A stretch of 64,000 bases of DNA from Carya illinoinensis. Lineage: Eukaryota > Streptophyta > Magnoliopsida > Fagales > Juglandaceae. The stretch is from the NCBI RefSeq assembly GCF_018687715.1, contig NC_056760.1, forward strand, positions 34,083,501-34,147,500, given 5' to 3'. Positions 11,181-21,935 of the stretch are shown piece by piece. The notes under the pieces are model-generated. The model made no database searches, was not told the origin of the DNA, and worked only from the letters and a program-made list of their open reading frames with translations. The position numbers and the translations under genes are program-made. Position 1 is the first letter of the stretch; each line of letters opens with the position of its first letter.

Positions 11181-11378
11181 CTAATCTTGTAAATTTCTTT
11201 CTATGTCTATTATGCTATAATCTTCTTGGTTTACATTTTCAGTTTCTAAAGGTGTGTTGATAGTAGATGTTTCAGGTTTGAATAAAGAATTCATTGAAAC
11301 AGAATTTTTATGCAAAGATTTCCTATATAAAAGAGAAATAAGTAGATTAAGATCTTGAGAGAATATCACCGGAACCAC
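11181..11378 (-). pseudogene. Small unrecognised frame between coiled-coil and movement-protein parts
   Basis: A 65-codon frame on the minus strand with no domain I recognise, rich in Ser, Asn and Leu. It may be the N-terminal part of the movement-protein polyprotein, separated from it by a stop at ~11181-11183, or a separate small viral gene. Position only; function unknown. Confidence 0.35.
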
Positions 11379-11526
11379 CCTTAAAACCTTCTTGGCAAGA
11401 ACGAGCTAACCAATAGATTTTCATGACTTACCATTACAAGATTCTTAATATACTCTATTTTCTTTTATGTAGGTTACCGTTGATAAAAATTTGTACCAAC
11501 GAATTTTTACTTTTTTTTTAATTTTT

Positions 11527-11804
11527 TTATAGAGTAAGAATACTTATGTGATTTCTTAAACTTTTAATTTCAGATCTTAATAAGTTACAATGATCTTCTA
11601 ATTCTTCTATTGCAGCTTGCCTACTTCTATATACATGATATCTTTCCATCATAGAGCAATAATCTAATTTTATTAATAATTTTTTTCCTTAAGATATTTT
11701 ATCCTTTCTTTTAAATTATTTAATTCAAGTCTCATATTATATTCTAAACAATTTAATTCATAACGATCACGAAAACCAATATTACGTGCATAATAATTCA
11801 TCAT
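11527..11804 (-). pseudogene. Small coiled-coil protein frame next to primer-binding site
   Basis: The minus strand carries ATG-ATG at 11799-11804 and then about 40 codons rich in Leu, Glu, Lys and Arg. A slip in the T run at 11680-11686 separates this from a second part ending at ~11527. Both parts have heptad-like leucine spacing, so the product was probably a coiled coil. Small coiled-coil proteins encoded just after the primer-binding site occur in several pararetrovirus genera. It is too short and broken to appear as one open frame. Confidence 0.45.
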
Positions 11805-11879
11805 GAAATTAAACATAAACAGAATAAATCAACAATAAAATAACTATAAAACAATAATAATAGATATATAATAACTGTT

Positions 11880-11892
11880 GGCTCTGATACCA
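11880..11892 (-). promoter_or_regulatory. tRNA-Met primer-binding site
   Basis: The minus strand reads TGGTATCAGAGCC, the usual match to the 3' end of initiator tRNA-Met. It primes reverse transcription in plant pararetroviruses and many LTR elements. It sits ~75 bp upstream of the first small viral frame, as expected. Confidence 0.75.
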
Positions 11893-12260
11893 ACTACATA
11901 TACTAGGATATATAATATATATTATATAATATAGTGTATATATAGTCCAGTATATAATATATAATCTAGTGTATATAATAGTACTAATATATAATAACTA
12001 TAATATAGTATATATTATATATTATATATATAATATTGAATCTAGTATAATATGTATATATTATACTATATATACATATTATAGTAGTATGTAGTATATA
12101 TACAAGATAGAGACTATAGTAGTATATCATATAAGACTACTATAATATATAATATATATTATATAATAACTATAATATAGTATATATATTATATTTGTAT
12201 AATATTTAATCTAGTATATATAGTATATATACTATAGTAGTATATGTACTATATGTACTA
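11893..12260. repeat. TA-rich degenerate repeat
   Basis: About 370 bp made mainly of variants of TATATAATATAGT with frequent GTATATA and CTAGTATA, forming many overlapping palindromes. It lies directly beyond the primer-binding site, where a pararetrovirus intergenic region or promoter would be, but such DNA can also expand after integration. No gene. Confidence 0.6.
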
Positions 12261-12451
12261 CTATAGTATAAATGACTAGTATGCTTTAGTTGTTTCATCA
12301 ACGTAATAACATTGTCGGCAGAAGAAAAAATAGAATCAGAAGGGTTTTCTGGCTTTTGCTGAGAAGGTGCTGTCTTGCTATAGGCAAGGTTGTTTGTAAG
12401 GTGCTGTCTTAGTGGAAACAGAGGAAGAGGAGGGAAGAGGAGAAGGGTGAG

Positions 12452-13916
12452 ATGACAGAGGCCATTCTCGAGCAATTGAACAAACTCAGGTTGACCGAAG
12501 TTGAAAAGCAAGAGGTTCAAGTGGAACTTAGCATGGATGGTGTGGCTTCCCAAAGGGGGAGGAGGTGCTTACTGGGGCTACTAGTAATGGAAAAAATGAT
12601 AAACCAACAAGCTTTCAAAGCAACCATGCTGAAGTTATGGAGGCCAAAAGGGGAGATACATTTCAGAGTAATGGGAGACAACCTGTTCCTTATTGAATTC
12701 CATGAGGATCAAGACTTGGAGAAGGTCAAGAAAGGTAGGCCTTGGACTTTTGATCGTTGTCTGGTTTGCATCAAGGACTACGATGGAACGGTGACAACCA
12801 AGGGGATATAGTTTGACAAGGAAGTTATCTGGGTGCAACTACATAACCTCCCCATTGGTGGGATGACTAGAGAGTTTGGTCAACAGATAAGCTCCAAAGT
12901 GGAGGATGTGGTGGAGGTAGATGTTGATAAGGAAGGACTTGGCTGGGGACCATACCTACGGGTTCAGATCTCTATTAACATCACACAAGCTATCATGAGA
13001 GGGGTGCTGTGCTCCATCAATGGTAGGCAAGTATGGGTTTCACTACAACTGTGGTATGAACGTCTCCCTACATTTTGTTTTAACTGTGGTATCATAAAGC
13101 ACGGACCAAATGGATGTAAGGAGCCTACTATAAAAAGGTCCCTTCATGGCAATACTAGAACTCAATATGGTGCATGGCTACGTGCATCTTTTCAGAAGGA
13201 CCCAGCAAAAGAATGGAAGAACAGCAAAGGTAAGCCAACACACAGGCACACTCCTCAGGCCATAAGGAAGAAGATGATGACGTGGCAAAACCAAGGGAAC
13301 ATGTTGAGCAAGTATAACCACTCATGAAGTAGTGGTGGACTCTCAGGGAGTTCCGTTTGATAGGCTACCATCTCAGGGTGTGGAGAGACTCACAGGTACT
13401 CCAGCAGGGTTGGCCATGATCTACTCTGAGGCTATATCAAAGGACAAGACAAAGGGCACTATGTTAAAAGGTACATGCAACTACTCAAGTCCAACACAGC
13501 CAAGTGGGAAGTCAAATCCAACCGAGAAACAAAAAGAAAATTGGACTCCTACTCCTGAGGTAGGGACACTCAAGGACCTAGGAGGAAAGTCAACAAAGGA
13601 GGCTAATGAAAAAACACACGTGCTAAAGGAGGTGAACATGAACATACCAATGGCTATTCAAAGTAGAACATGGAAAAGGAAAGCACGACAACCTTCTTCA
13701 CCTGCAGTACCTAACAAGCTAACCCAGGAAAAGGCAGAGGGACAAAATAATGGTGAATCTGAACCAGTAGATGGTAGGAAAGGGAAGAGGAAGGCAGTGA
13801 ACAAACCATTGACAAAGAAGAGAGGTAAATTCTCACTAGTCTTAGAAGATGAAAACTCCATTGACATGGCAGAGGCTGGATTTCAGCCCTGCCCACAATT
13901 AGAATCCTTTATATGA
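12452..13916 (+). pseudogene. LINE-2 ORF1: DUF4283 and CCHC-type zinc knuckle protein
   Basis: ATG 12452 begins an RNA-binding ORF1. The DUF4283 domain spans ~12540-12950 (RCLLGLLV, KKGRPWTFDR and VWVQLHNLP-type blocks), with a TAG at 12809-12811 inside it. A zinc knuckle C-F-N-C-G near 13075-13115 follows. A frameshift near 13325 moves to the frame of 13332-13916, a low-complexity basic tail ending in the motif MAEAGFQPC, which also ends ORF1 of LINE-4. The protein coats element RNA. The stop at 13914-13916 overlaps an ATG at 13913. Confidence 0.83.
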
Positions 13917-14998
13917 TTATTAAGGAAAAGTTCCCAAGCTTGGTTTTTTCGATAGAAACCAAGTGTTCTAAGACCAGAGTTGAAACTGTTAAACATTTAA
14001 TTAAGTTTGATTGCTATTTAGTGGTTGATAGTATGGGCAGTAGTGGGGGGCTAGCCATGATGTGGAAAAACAACCTTGAGGTTCAATTGATAAGCTTCAC
14101 CAGATGGCATATTAGCGTGATGATAGCTGATAAAAGACACAATGCCCCTTGGAACCCCATAGCTTTGCATTGGTGATTTTAACGAAATACTATGCCAAAA
14201 AGAAAAAGTAGGGGAAGTACCTAGACCCTACAAACAAATGGAGGACTTTCGTGAGGCTATTGAATTTTGCTCACTAGATTCAATTCCAACCAAAGGCAAT
14301 AGGTATACATGGTCCAATAACATAAGTGGCAGGGGTTTTATCAGGGAAAAGCTAGATAGAGCTTTGGCTAATTCAGAGTGGAAAACAAGTTTCCCAAATG
14401 GCATATTCTAGGTTTAACAACAATGAAGTCTGATCATGCTCCAGTTAGTCTACAATGGGAAGGACCATTACCAGTAAGAAGACACATGAAGGCCAATTTT
14501 CGATATGAAGCAGCTTGGACCCTTTCGAAAAAGTGCCCTGAGATCATTAAAAAGGCCTGGTCCAAAGTAGCAGTGGGGGAAGATGCAAGCTCTTTATTAA
14601 GACACAAGTTGGCTAACTGTGCACTGGCCCTGAAACAATGGAACTCAAGTAGGAAGAGAGAGGCATCTGCAACCATGAAACAGAAAATGAATAGAATTGC
14701 AACCATACAAGAAGAAGAAGGTGGTGACCAGGTCCATAAACTCAAAGTACTACAAAGGGAAGTGGAACATCAACTAGAAGAAGAAGAGTTAAAATGGAGG
14801 CAGCGGGCCAAACAACATTGGTTGAAGAATGGAGACAGAAACACACAGTTCTACCACATGCATGCCAACCAAAGAAGGAAAACAAATACAATCAGTCAAA
14901 TTCTAGGCCAGCAGGGTGAAATCCAAAACAAACCAGATCAAATAGCTGGTATCTTCTCTGATTTCTATATACAGTTATTCTCCACCTCTAATCCTTCT
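13913..14998 (+). pseudogene. LINE-2 ORF2, endonuclease domain, N-terminal motif deleted
   Basis: The W-N-x-R-G-L-G-N start of the endonuclease is missing: after the ORF1 end the sequence enters directly at KEKFPSLVFSIETKC. The GDFNE block (~14172) lies in another frame because of indels near 14150-14180. The SDHAPV block (~14430) is present. A coiled, Lys/Glu-rich linker with the block WRQRAKQHWLKNGDRNTQFY (~14797) leads towards the reverse transcriptase and ends at TAA 14999-15001. A small deletion of the ORF2 start explains the ORF1/ORF2 junction. Confidence 0.8.
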
Positions 14999-16291
14999 TA
15001 ATTCACTACTTGTCTCCAAGGTATGGACCAAAAAGTCACCAATGCTATGAACAACAAAATCTTGCTCAAATTTACTGAGGAGGAGGTCCATGATGCTATC
15101 TCACATATGAACCCCTTGGGATCTCTAGGCCCTAATTGCTTCCCAGCCCATTTTTACCAAAATCACTGGCAAAACATTGGGAAGGAGACTAGTAATTTTG
15201 TTCTCAAAATCTTGAACCAAGGAGGCTCTTTAAAAGAGGTCAATGATACTTTCATCACTTTGATCCCAAAGGTTAAGGACCCCAAAACAGTTTCTGAGTT
15301 TAGGCCAATCAGCTTGTGTAATGTTCGCTATAAAATTGTAGCTAAAGTTTTGGCCAATCAGCAGAAGTTAATCCTGCCTAACATCATCTTTTTGAACCAA
15401 AGTGCTTTTGTTCTAGGAAGACTCATAACTGACAATGTAGTTGCAGCATACGAGACTCTCCACACAATGAACTCTAAGATCAAAGGCAAAGCTGGTTTCA
15501 TGGCCCTCAAGCTTGACATGAGTAAAGCTTATGATAGAGTGGAGTGGAGCTTTCTAAAGGCAGTGATGGAAAAGATGGATTTTGCATCTCAATGGATCTC
15601 TCTCATCATGAACTATATAACTTCAGTCACCTACTCTATTTTAGTTAATAGAGAGGCAGGCCCCTCTTTCACTCCTACAAGAGGTATTAGACAAGGGGAC
15701 CCCTTGTCCCCTTATCTATTTATTCTGTGTGCTGAAGCTCTCTCTAACCTATTGAACCAAGCTAAAATAAAGGGTAGTTTGTCAAGCATCCCCATTGGAG
15801 ATGGTCCAACCCGGGTGAATCATCTGTTCTTTGCAGATGATAGTCTTCTTTTCTACAAGGCAAACTCACTAGAATGGTGTAGAGTGCTTCATATTCTGGA
15901 AACTTATGAAATTGCATCGGGACAGATGCTCAACAAAGATAAAACCTCAATCTTCTTTAGCAGGAATACACCCAAGGACATCCAGAGAAACATTCTGCAG
16001 ATTTCAGGGATCAAGTCCTTAGGCTCTTTTGAAAAGTATTTGGGCCTTCCAACCCTACTTGGGAGGTCAAAATTTGCTACTTTCCACTCTTTACTAGACA
16101 AAATTTGGTCCAGGATCACAAAATGGAAGACCAAGTGGCTCTCAGCTGCAGGCAAAGAAGTCCTCCTTAAGGCTGTGCTCCAAGCCATTCCAACCTTCAC
16201 AATGGGCATATTTCTCCTCCCTATGTCCATTTCAAACAAACTCAACAAGCTCATGAAGAAATTCTGGTGGGGTTTTAATGAGGATCACTAA
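14999..16291 (+). pseudogene. LINE-2 ORF2, reverse transcriptase domain
   Basis: A long frame without internal stops from 15023 to 16291. Blocks: FRPISLCNVRYKIVAKVLAN (~15300), DMSKAYDRVEW (~15518), GIRQGDPLSPYLF (~15685) and the catalytic FADD at 15830-15841. In the PGPDG position it reads LGPNC, which would weaken the fold. The stop at 16289-16291 is the only break before the zinc-binding region in the same frame. This is the best-preserved LINE reverse transcriptase in the window. Confidence 0.88.
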
Positions 16292-17390
16292 AAAATGCAA
16301 TGGTTGAAATGAGATAAGCTAAACCAAGGTAAGACTAAAGGGGGCTTGGGTTTTAGAGACTTCAAAAGTTTTAATACAACTATGTTGGCCAAACAAGGGT
16401 GGCGGATTCTTAAATCACCACAATCCCTCCCTACTCAAATACTAAAACAAAAATATTTCCCAAATGGGAACTTCTTAGGAGCCAAACTATGTTACAGGCC
16501 ATCCTATGTCTGGAGGAGCATTATAAGTAGAATTGAGCTACTGAAAGAAGGCTTGGTTTGGAGAATTGGGAATGGTAGGCAAGTCAAAATTTGGGAAGAC
16601 AAGTGGATTCCTAAGCCACACACTTTCAGAATCCAATCCAACAAAGAGGAAAATGCAGCACAAGTGATGGTGTCTGATCTCATTGATACGGATTTGAGTA
16701 GCTGGAATGAACCACTCCTGGTTAGACTTTTTTCAGACCAGGAAGTTGACATTATCAAATCAATTCCAATTAGCATAGGGGGAAGAGAGGATCAGCTTGT
16801 TTGGCATCACACAAAAAATAGCATCTTCTCTGTAAGAAGTGCATACTTTCTACACAGGGCTATGTTAGCAAGATCCACAGGAGAAACATCCAATGACAAA
16901 CTGGAAGATGGTTTTTGGAAAGGTATATGGAAGCTTCCAGCGCCTAATGCAGTTAGAAGCTTCATTTGGAGAGCATGTAATGATGCTTTGCCAACAATGG
17001 TGAACCTAGTGAAAAGGAAGGTAGTTGAAAACAACATCTGTCATGTCTGTCTTGTTGAACCTAAAACATCTGAACATGTTCTATGGAGCTGTGGGGCAGC
17101 CAAAGATAACTGGAGCCAATGCAGTCGACAAGTCCAAAAAATGAGCATTTTTTGTTCATCATTCAAAGAGGTATGGGAACACCTGTGTAAGCATCTACAA
17201 GATAGCAGCCTTGGGGAAGTGACCATGACTGCTAGGCTAAGCTGGAATAGAAGGAATGATTTTGTATTTGGCAAGGGCTTCATGCACCCAAACCAACTTA
17301 TCAACAAAGCCAAGAGGGAACTTGAGTTGTTCAACCAGATTCAGAGACAACCCGAAGTTGTTTGCAGAGGACCAAGGACCAGGTAACTGT
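16292..17390 (+). pseudogene. LINE-2 ORF2, thumb and zinc-binding (zf-RVT) region
   Basis: The frame resumes after TAA 16289 and TGA 16309-16311 (Trp expected in both contexts is plausible for the second). Blocks: GGLGFRDFKSFN (~16341), LVWRIGNGRQVKIWEDKW (~16552), and a zf-RVT domain at ~16915-17110 containing ICHVCLVEPKTSEHVLWSC with its Cys/His residues intact. A stop at 17384-17386 follows a frameshift near 17340-17390, where the RNase H begins in another frame. Confidence 0.82.
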
Positions 17391-17780
17391 TAAGTGGCTT
17401 AGACCCCCAAAAGGTTGGTATAAGCTAAATTGTGATGCAGCTATAAGTGATACTAAGGGCCAACTTGGAGTTGGGGGCATCCTCAGAAACAGTGATGGAC
17501 AGGTGATGGGTACTATACAAAAAGACAACTGAAATTGGAGGCATTTAGTGGTGAAGCCTATGCTATGATGATGTGTATAAGTTTCTGCAAAGAAGTGGGG
17601 GTGAACTAGTTTATCCTAGAGGGTGATGCCTTACGGGTTGTGAAGTTACTAAATGGAACACAGGAGGACTGGAGCTACGGGGGACTTATAATCGAGGAAG
17701 CCAAGGTGCTACTAAACAACTTTGCAGAATGGCATACAGTCCACACCAAAAGGGAAGGCAATAAAGCAGCCCATGTGTTA
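17391..17780 (+). pseudogene. LINE-2 ORF2, RNase H domain, truncated
   Basis: The WYKLNCDAA block at ~17418 keeps the first catalytic Asp. The second acidic block (F-S-G-E-A-Y, ~17548) and the third (LEGDA, ~17617) are present, with stops at ~17530 and ~17608. The reading stops at the A-A-H-V-L segment (~17770-17780), where family members continue with A-R/K-x-A. The last residues and the 3' UTR are gone. Confidence 0.75.
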
Positions 17781-18241
17781 GAGTGAGAGAGAGTTATATT
17801 GAGAGAGGGTTAGATTGAGTTAGGGAGAGAGATTTTGTGTATATTTTTTTTCTCCCAAAGGAGAAAGTAAGGTAAAGTTTTTTTTTTTCTATAAATCTAT
17901 TTACAATTTACATGATATTTGTCAAAAAAAAAATTTATATGTATTTAACTAGTATTGTGAATTTTTTGAAGGATTGTTTGTTGTGGCTTGTTGAAAACTT
18001 GTGATTTACAAGAGGAGGATATTGTGGGCACAAGGTATATATACTAAACTCTATTGTTAAATTTTGTTGTCAATTTTATCTGTGATATGGATTGTGTTGT
18101 ACCATGAAGTAAAATGAAAAATTGTTGTTATGTGTATGTTTATTCCTAAAATTAATATGTTTTAGATGTGTGTATTTTTCTGAAGCATATTATTTGTGAA
18201 TTATTGTGGATTATTTGTATAATATGTGTGATTAAAGAATT

Positions 18242-18278
<37 letters not shown>

Positions 18279-18499
18279 TATAGTATATAAATAGTGTGAT
18301 TATTTGTTGTGCAATATATGCAATATATTTATTATATTTGAATTGTAACAAATATTATAAGTTATAATATTATTTACAAATAATAATATGGAAATTATCT
18401 TGAAGTAATATAATAAATAATATATAATAAGTGTCAATTAATCTAATTATTATATAGTAACAATTAAAATTTACAAAATTATCAATAAATAAGTATCTA
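17781..18499 (+). other. AT-rich non-coding DNA, possibly CACTA-1 5' region
   Basis: GAGAGA-rich for the first 60 bp, then AT-rich with TA dinucleotide runs at ~18243-18284. No gene or RNA seen. It may be the leader of CACTA-1 or sequence between the two elements. Confidence 0.4.
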
Positions 18500-19215
18500 A
18501 ATTGTCATGAATGCAATTTAGATACTATTGTTATTTATAAAAAATAACAACTAAAAATATAATTTACAAATAATAACAATTAAAATTATCTAATAATATA
18601 TAGTATATTATATTAGTATCAATCCCTAAGTATCAATTATAATAAATATATTATTATCAATCCCTAAGAAATAAATAAGATATAATTATTATAATAATTA
18701 TATAATAACAATTAAAATTTAAGTGTTATCAATCCCTAAGTATAATTATAATCTCATATATAGTATACTAGTAGTAAATAAGAAATAAATAGGTATGGAA
18801 ATTATAATTATAATTACATAATAACAATTGTAATTTAAGTGTTATCAATCCCTAACACAAATTATAATCTAATATATAGTATATTATATTAAATAAGAAA
18901 TAAATAAGTATAAATTATAATTACAAATAATAATAACAATTAAAATTTAAGTGTTATCAATCCCTAAGTATAATTATAATCTAATATATAGTATAATAGT
19001 AGTAAATAAGAAATAAATAAGTATGGAAATTATAATTATAATTATATAATAACAATTATAATTTAATTGTTATCAATCCCTAATACAAATTATAATCTAA
19101 TATATAGTATATTATATTAAATAAGAAATAAATAAGTATCAATTATTAATATAATTATATAATAACAATTAAAATTTAAGTGTTATGAATCCCTAAGTAT
19201 AATAACAAAAATATA
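18500..19215 (+). repeat. Tandem repeat, ~114 bp period, about five to six copies
   Basis: The landmark TATCAATCCCTAA occurs at 18617, 18727, 18843, 18955, 19071 and (one base changed) 19184, giving steps of 110, 116, 112, 116 and 113 bp; an extra partial copy of the landmark is at 18655. Units alternate between two types: one with AGTAGTAAATAAG and TATGGAAATTATAATT, the other with TTATATTAAATAAG. A ~228 bp dimer is therefore the higher-order unit. Very AT-rich, no coding potential. Confidence 0.85.
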
Positions 19216-20060
19216 TAGTTTTTATCTATAATAAATATAGTAAGCCAATAGTTGTGTTATTTTGTTAAACTACAGAGAGATGTGTTATTTTGTTAAACTA
19301 AAGAGAGATATTGTAAATATGTTCATAAGCTTCCCCGTCTTGTAGAGAATATTTGAGAATTATCTTGAAAAAATGTCTGTCAAATTACTTGACTCTCAAA
19401 GTCTCTTCGGCCTTGAGGGTTATCAAGGTTGGATAGTTTGTGAGTGTTAAGTAATTGGATATTCTTGTTAGACATGTTCTTTCAGGTAATTTTCAATCAT
19501 TCTTTACAAGAAACGTAGTGTATGAGTATATTCTTCTATCTAACATTTTGTTTAACAATATAACACATGAGAATATTTGTTTGTAGTTGTTAATTCAAAC
19601 AACATGCAGGAGAATTTGTTTGTAGTATTTTTTGTAAAATATTGTATGACATTGCATAAATAACCTTAGACCCGTTTGGGAATTAGTGTACATTTAGGTG
19701 TACACTAATTTCTGAATTGTCCAGTATTGACAGTTTGAGATTATATTATATGTAATGCACATTCTTGTTATTCTTACTAAACACGTTTGGTATGAAATTT
19801 TGGTGTCTTCCATTCTTGTTCTCTGGGTATACTGTTCATAAGGTCACAAGCCCTCTATGTGAACATGTATAATTGGAGAACTATGGAGAGGTGTTGCTGA
19901 AATTTCTACTGATGTGGATAGTAGTAGATTGACGGAACTTGTGCAATATGGATAATATCATCTCGAATGGAATATGACCAACTATCTTGAGAAAGAGTAG
20001 TTTGAATGGGAGCATGACATGCATGTGTATTATAGTATACTACGTGTTACTAATAATTAG
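19216..20060 (+). other. Upstream region of CACTA-1 transposase gene with a palindrome
   Basis: Non-coding. It contains a perfect inverted repeat with 12 bp arms and 6 bp loop (AATTAGTGTACA at 19681-19692 and its complement at 19699-19710). A near-duplicate GTGTTATTTTGTTAAACTA occurs at ~19251 and ~19282. Possible leader or first intron of the transposase gene; no promoter element could be assigned. Confidence 0.45.
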
Positions 20061-20384
20061 ATGTTTTTAGAAATGGATAAAAGTTGGATGCGGCTAGGCA
20101 ATAGACTTGGAAATGATTACATACCCTATGCGCATGGAGTAAGAACTTTTATTGATTTTGCAAGGGCCTCTACTAATAGTCGTGGTTACATTAAATGTCC
20201 ATGTCGAGGTTGTAAAAATTTGTGTGCGATAGAGTTGGATGAAGTTGAAAGTCATATATTTGTGAATGGTACATATTTGGGGTATACTCGATGGGTACTA
20301 CATGGTGAGCCGTATGCACAATCTGCAGATGGATTATTCAGTCATCCGAATTATTTGCGGCATGTGGATGATGATTATGAGTGA
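20061..20384 (+). pseudogene. CACTA-1 transposase-associated domain (TnpD N-terminus)
   Basis: A 107-codon frame; the likely start is the ATG at 20073 (MDKSWM), the usual start of this domain. The Transpos_assoc domain is clear: the block YIKCPCRGCKN near 20188 with its Cys cluster, and YTRWVLHGEP at ~20284. It precedes the catalytic domain in plant CACTA transposases and probably binds DNA. A TGA at 20382-20384 separates it from the next part, which continues in the same frame from 20391. Confidence 0.85.
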
Positions 20385-20390
20385 GATGAG

Positions 20391-21935
20391 ATGGAGGAGA
20401 TGTTGAGTGACATTGGAGCTAGGATGTTTATGAATAAGGTTGACGACAATTCCTCAAGTGGCCGAGGGAATGATTCTGAAAATTTTCTTGCAATGTGGGA
20501 AGATGCAAAGCGTGAGATTTATCCAGGCTATACAAAACATTCCAACCAAAGCAAAGCAATAAACATGGTATTAGACTTATTTAACGAAGTGCTTCTCGAA
20601 GGATCTGCATTGTCGAAGAAATTTTATGACGTGAAACAATTGTGGATTAGGGTTTAAGTATAAGTCCATACATGCATGCAAGAATGATTTTGTTTTATTT
20701 TGGAAGGAGAGTGAGGAGAAATAAGCATGTCCTGTATGCGGAGAGTCGAGGTGGAAGGGTAAGAAAAGCCTGCCGGTTAAAGTCTTGCGATATTTTCCAT
20801 TGAGACCTAGGTTGCAAAGATTATATATGTCTAAGAAAACAGCTCACAATATGAAGTGGCACAAGGAGAAAAGAGTTAATAATGAAGGATTTATGAGGCA
20901 CCTAGCTGACTCACTTGCGTGTAAATCTTTCGATAATCAATACCCAGAGTTTGGGATAGAAGCTCGGAACGTGCGCCTGGGACTCACAACCGATGGATTC
21001 AACCCTTTTGGGAATATGAGTATAAGTTATAGCACTTGACTTGTAATATTGATTCTGTACAATCTTCCACCATAGAGGTGCATGAAGGCGCCCAACTTTT
21101 TGTTAACTTTACTTATCCCCGGCCCGAGATCACCTGGGAATGACATTGACGTATATATGCAGCCGTTGATTGAAGAGTTATGGGAAACAGGCATTGGAAC
21201 TTATGATGCATCGATGTCAACAACTTTTAAGATGCATGCTGCGGTGATGTGGATGATAAACGACTTTCTGGAATATGAGAATCTTTCCGACTGGAGTACT
21301 AAAGGGAAGTTAGCATGTCCGATGTGTAATAAAGAAACTACTAGTGAGTGGTTAAAATATTCTTAAAAGTTGTGTTTCATGGGTCATCGACGTTATCTAC
21401 CAACAAATCATTCATAGAGAACAGAATCCGCTAAGTTTGATAGGCGAGTAGAGGATAGAATTGCGCCAAATGAGTTGTCTGGGGAAGAGAGATACTGGAA
21501 CAATTGGTACATGTAGCAGCGAACAATTTTGGCAAAGGTCAAGGAAAGAACAAGAGAAAATGAGGCGTAGCATAATTGAATTGGACAAAGCGTAGTATTT
21601 TTTTTTTTTACTTGCCGTATTGGTCGTCCTACATGTTGCGACATAGTTTGGATGTAATGCACATAGAGAATAATATTTGTGATAATATACTAGGTACATT
21701 GATGAGCATTTATAAAAAGACGAAAGATACGATTAAGACGAGGAAAGATCTTGAGAGAATGAGAATTAAACATAATCTGTATTTACGGGTGGAAGGTGAT
21801 AGGGTGGTCATGATACATGCATGTTTTACGATGACAAGGGAGGAGAGGATGGACTTCTGCAAATGGTTGCAAGGTGTGAAGTTGCCAGATGGTTATGCTT
21901 CAAATATTAGTAGATGCATAAGCCCTGATGACTAG
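20391..21935 (+). pseudogene. CACTA-1 transposase catalytic region (Transposase_21 / tnp2)
   Basis: Segments in several frames give the Transposase_21 domain. Evidence: VLRYFPLRPRLQRLY (~20782), NVRLGLTTDGFNPFG (~20970), PRSPGNDIDVYMQPLIEE (~21133), a C-P-M-C-N zinc motif (~21318), and HSLDVMHIENNICDN (~21643), with the DG and D residues of the catalytic core visible. Breaks include stops at 20655, ~20720, 21037, 21364 and 21933 and several frameshifts. The domain would cut element ends. Gene context: the DUF4218 part follows directly. Confidence 0.85.

Larger units (their letters stand above)
9342..11892 (-). mobile_element. Endogenous caulimovirid-like (pararetrovirus) fragment
   Basis: Read on the minus strand: a tRNA-Met primer-binding site (11880-11892), a small coiled-coil frame, a second small frame, a viral movement-protein domain, then a long Asn/Ser/Ile-rich stretch. 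Domain order and AT-rich coding fit the first part of a plant pararetrovirus genome. The protease, reverse transcriptase and RNase H part is absent: the copy ends near 9400, beside LINE-1. Many stops and frameshifts make it a dead remnant. Genus cannot be decided here. An LTR retrotransposon shares the primer site but not the movement-protein domain. Confidence 0.78.
12261..17780 (+). mobile_element. LINE-2: L1-type non-LTR retrotransposon, 3' end missing
   Basis: Nearly complete ORF1 and ORF2 with the full domain order. The start is estimated between 12261 and 12450: a GC-richer leader with a repeated AAGGTGCTGTCTT begins near 12363. The RNase H reading ends abruptly at ~17780 (in the A-A-H-V-L motif), and the sequence changes to unrelated AT-rich DNA with no 3' UTR or poly(A). 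LINEs usually lose the 5' end on insertion, so loss of the 3' end points to a later deletion or rearrangement at 17780. No target-site duplication can be defined. Confidence 0.87.

Noticed and set aside
9420..11892. LTR retrotransposon suggested by the tRNA-Met primer site
   Set aside because: No LTR before the primer site and a movement-protein domain that retrotransposons lack.
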